Below, one piece after another: positions 62,302-64,000 of a stretch of DNA of 64,000 nucleotides. Made by a program: the position numbers and the translations under genes. This DNA is from Oscillospiraceae bacterium. Its GTDB lineage: Bacteria; Bacillota; Clostridia; Oscillospirales; Oscillospiraceae. The notes under the pieces are model-generated. The model was not told the origin of the DNA and made no database searches. It saw nothing but the letters and a program-made list of their open reading frames with translations. Position 1 is the stretch's first letter, and the number at the start of each line of letters is the position of its first letter. The stretch lies in contig JAAWNQ010000003.1 of NCBI GenBank assembly GCA_022799035.1, forward strand, positions 54,506-118,505, read 5' to 3'.

Positions 62302-63969
62302 TTGAACGAGCAGACCGCCAAAAAGCCCCGAGGGAAAATGAGCGTCACCTTGATCAGCCTGTTGATCACGCTGGTGGTAGGGCTGGTTTTCTTTTATGTC
62401 TCCCTCCCCGCTATCAATCTTCAGTCCCCCGATTTTTACAGCTTCGTTTTTCTGATGTGCATGGTCTATGTGGTCTCCTCCCTGGTCCTCTCCGGCTTTG
62501 ATATGAAGAATGCCGGAGGGTTCAAGGGATATCTCCGTTTTATCAGGGCACGGTGTCTGCCGGTGGGCGTTCTGATGCTTCTGCTGGCCCTGGTCGCCCT
62601 GGTGGGCGAGCTGATCTCCATGCCCATCTTCCGGGCCGGGGATTACCGGGAGCTTTTGCAGGTGGAGAACGGAGACTTCGCCACCGACATCGCTGAGATC
62701 TCCTTTAACGAGATCCCCACTCTGGACCGGGACTCCGCCCAATTCCTGGGGGACCGGCAGATGGGTACCCTCAGCGACATGGTGAGCCAGTTTGAGTACT
62801 CCAACGACTCCACCCAGATCAACTACCAGGGGCGGCCTGTGCGGGTGGCTCCCATCGCCTACGCCGATCTCATCAAGTGGTTTACCAACCGCTCCCAGGG
62901 GCTGCCCGCCTATGTGGTGGTTGACATGGTGACCCAGGAGGCCACCGTCAAGCGGCTGAGCGAGGGGATAAAGTACTCCTTCTCCGAGCCTTTGAACCGG
63001 AACATTATGCGGCACCTGCGCTTCCACTTCCCCACCATGATGTTCTCCACCCCGGAGTTTGAGATCGACGAGTCGGGCCATCCCTGGTGGATCGCCCCCC
63101 GGGTAGTAAAAACCATCGGCCTCTTCGGTGGTGTGGACATCCAGGGCGCTGTACTGGTGGACGCTGTCACAGGGGAGTGCACCTATCACGAGGAGGTCCC
63201 CAACTGGGTGGACACCCTCTACGCCCCCCTCCTCATCATGCAGCAGTATGACTATCACGGCACCCTGGTCCACGGCTTTATCAACTCCATCTTCGGACAG
63301 CGGGACGTGACCCAGACCACCAGCGGGTATAACTATATCGCCCTCAATGACGACGTGTACGCCTACACCGGCGTCACCTCCGCCAACGCGGACCAGTCCA
63401 ACCTTGGCTTCCTGCTCACCAACCAGCGGACCAAGGAGACCAAGTTCTACACTGCCCCCGGCGCCACGGAGGAGGCCGCGCAGTATTCCGCCATGGGTGT
63501 GGTCCAGGATCTGGGTTATGTGGCCACCTTCCCCCTGCTCCTCAACATCGCCGGGGAACCCACCTACTTTATCCCCCTGAAGGACGCCACAAATCTGGTA
63601 AAGATGTACGCCATGGTCAATGTGGCTCAATACCAGTTGGTCGCCACGGGGACCACTGTCTCGGCCTGTGAGAAAAGCTATATCCAGATGCTGGCCGAGA
63701 AGGGTATCACAACCCCGGAGGAACTGCCCCAGACCAGTGTCAGCGGCGTGGTGGCGGAGCTTCGTTCAGCGGTACTGGACGGGGACACCTATATCTTTAT
63801 CCGGCTCCAGGGTGAGGAGATATTCTACTCGGTTTCGGCGGTGGACAACAATGTGGCGGTGATCCTCAACGAGGGTGACCGGGTGACCATTGAGCATGCC
63901 CCCCAGACCGAGGACAACACCAGCGACATTCTTACCGGGTATACGGTCACCAGAAATCGAAAAGGCTGA
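62302..63969 (+). CDS. Membrane-anchored protein of unknown function
   Basis: This 555-residue protein starts at TTG 62302, with GAAGGAG 8 nt upstream and a sigma-A promoter before it. Three hydrophobic segments lie in the first 120 residues (VTLISLLITLVVGLVFFYVS; YSFVFLMCMVYVVSSLVL; VGVLMLLLALVALVGELI). A large, probably extracytoplasmic domain follows, with alternating beta strands (PVRVAPIAYADLIKWFTNRS, VVDMVTQEATVKRL, YIALNDDVYAYTGVTSA). I do not recognise the family. No enzyme motif was found. It is followed at the window edge by a hairpin and appears complete. Confidence 0.75.
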   Translation: MNEQTAKKPRGKMSVTLISLLITLVVGLVFFYVSLPAINLQSPDFYSFVFLMCMVYVVSSLVLSGFDMKNAGGFKGYLRFIRARCLPVGVLMLLLALVALVGELISMPIFRAGDYRELLQVENGDFATDIAEISFNEIPTLDRDSAQFLGDRQMGTLSDMVSQFEYSNDSTQINYQGRPVRVAPIAYADLIKWFTNRSQGLPAYVVVDMVTQEATVKRLSEGIKYSFSEPLNRNIMRHLRFHFPTMMFSTPEFEIDESGHPWWIAPRVVKTIGLFGGVDIQGAVLVDAVTGECTYHEEVPNWVDTLYAPLLIMQQYDYHGTLVHGFINSIFGQRDVTQTTSGYNYIALNDDVYAYTGVTSANADQSNLGFLLTNQRTKETKFYTAPGATEEAAQYSAMGVVQDLGYVATFPLLLNIAGEPTYFIPLKDATNLVKMYAMVNVAQYQLVATGTTVSACEKSYIQMLAEKGITTPEELPQTSVSGVVAELRSAVLDGDTYIFIRLQGEEIFYSVSAVDNNVAVILNEGDRVTIEHAPQTEDNTSDILTGYTVTRNRKG

Positions 63970-63982
63970 AAATAAGAGGAGA

Positions 63983-64000
63983 GCGGGACTTAAGTCCCGC
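63983..64000 (+). terminator. Palindrome at window edge
   Basis: GCGGGACTTAAGTCCCGC is a perfect 18-bp palindrome 14 bp after the stop. Sequence beyond is not visible, so a T-run cannot be checked. Confidence 0.55.

Overview
The window reads as chromosomal DNA of a GC-rich anaerobic Firmicute, most likely a gut member of the Oscillospiraceae (Flavonifractor/Pseudoflavonifractor/Lawsonibacter type). The support is the rpoD-dnaG pair, addB/addA rather than recBCD, a large Bacillus/Clostridium-type SRP RNA beside dnaX-ybaB, SLH-anchored surface proteins, a BclB-like collagen protein typical of spore formers, and sigma-A promoters with 17-bp spacers. The species cannot be fixed from the sequence alone.

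Layout. (1) 1-15.67 kb is the integrase-proximal end of an integrated element: two SLH surface proteins with InlB B-type (GYTFxGW) repeats, the second of 3,212 residues with about 38 xGIGxG repeats; a mazEF toxin-antitoxin pair between them; a sigma-region-4-like HTH protein; an excisionase-like protein; and a tyrosine integrase that ends about 100 bp from the 3' end of tRNA-Ala(GGC). The other end of the element lies left of the window. (2) 15.8-24 kb is housekeeping, all on the minus strand: AICAR transformylase and a separate PurO-like IMP cyclohydrolase, rpoD, dnaG, a dGTPase-like HD protein, a YigZ protein, an MBL hydrolase and a GNAT acetyltransferase. (3) 24.0-24.9 kb is non-coding and full of GC-rich hairpin repeats. 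(4) 24.9-47.7 kb is mostly core: hflX, a flavin reductase, rpmE, a RibD-like reductase, addB-CPBP protease-addA, a GH13 glycosidase, a large secreted M6-type metallopeptidase with SLH domains, deoC, a DUF362 ferredoxin-type protein, ybaB, dnaX and the SRP RNA. Two look-alike modules, each an XRE regulator divergent from an 87-92 residue protein with twin palindromic operators, sit at 25.1 and 43.0 kb.

(5) 47.8-59.1 kb begins with tRNA-Ala(CGC) and ends with a decayed 46-nt copy of that tRNA's 3' half, so it looks like a second tRNA-Ala insertion that has no integrase now. It carries a peptide uptake and processing operon (oligopeptide ABC permeases, two ATPases, binding lipoprotein, M42 aminopeptidase, DUF4438 protein, MATE exporter), an RpiR-type regulator, and a frameshifted alcohol dehydrogenase remnant. 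(6) 59.4-64 kb holds a BclB-like collagen protein next to a family 2 glycosyltransferase, which suggests a glycosylated spore-surface fibre, and a membrane-anchored protein of unknown function.

The strongest candidates for something not yet described are the duplicated XRE/small-protein operator module, the decayed tRNA boundary at 59.04 kb, and the giant xGIGxG repeat protein carried on an integrated element.
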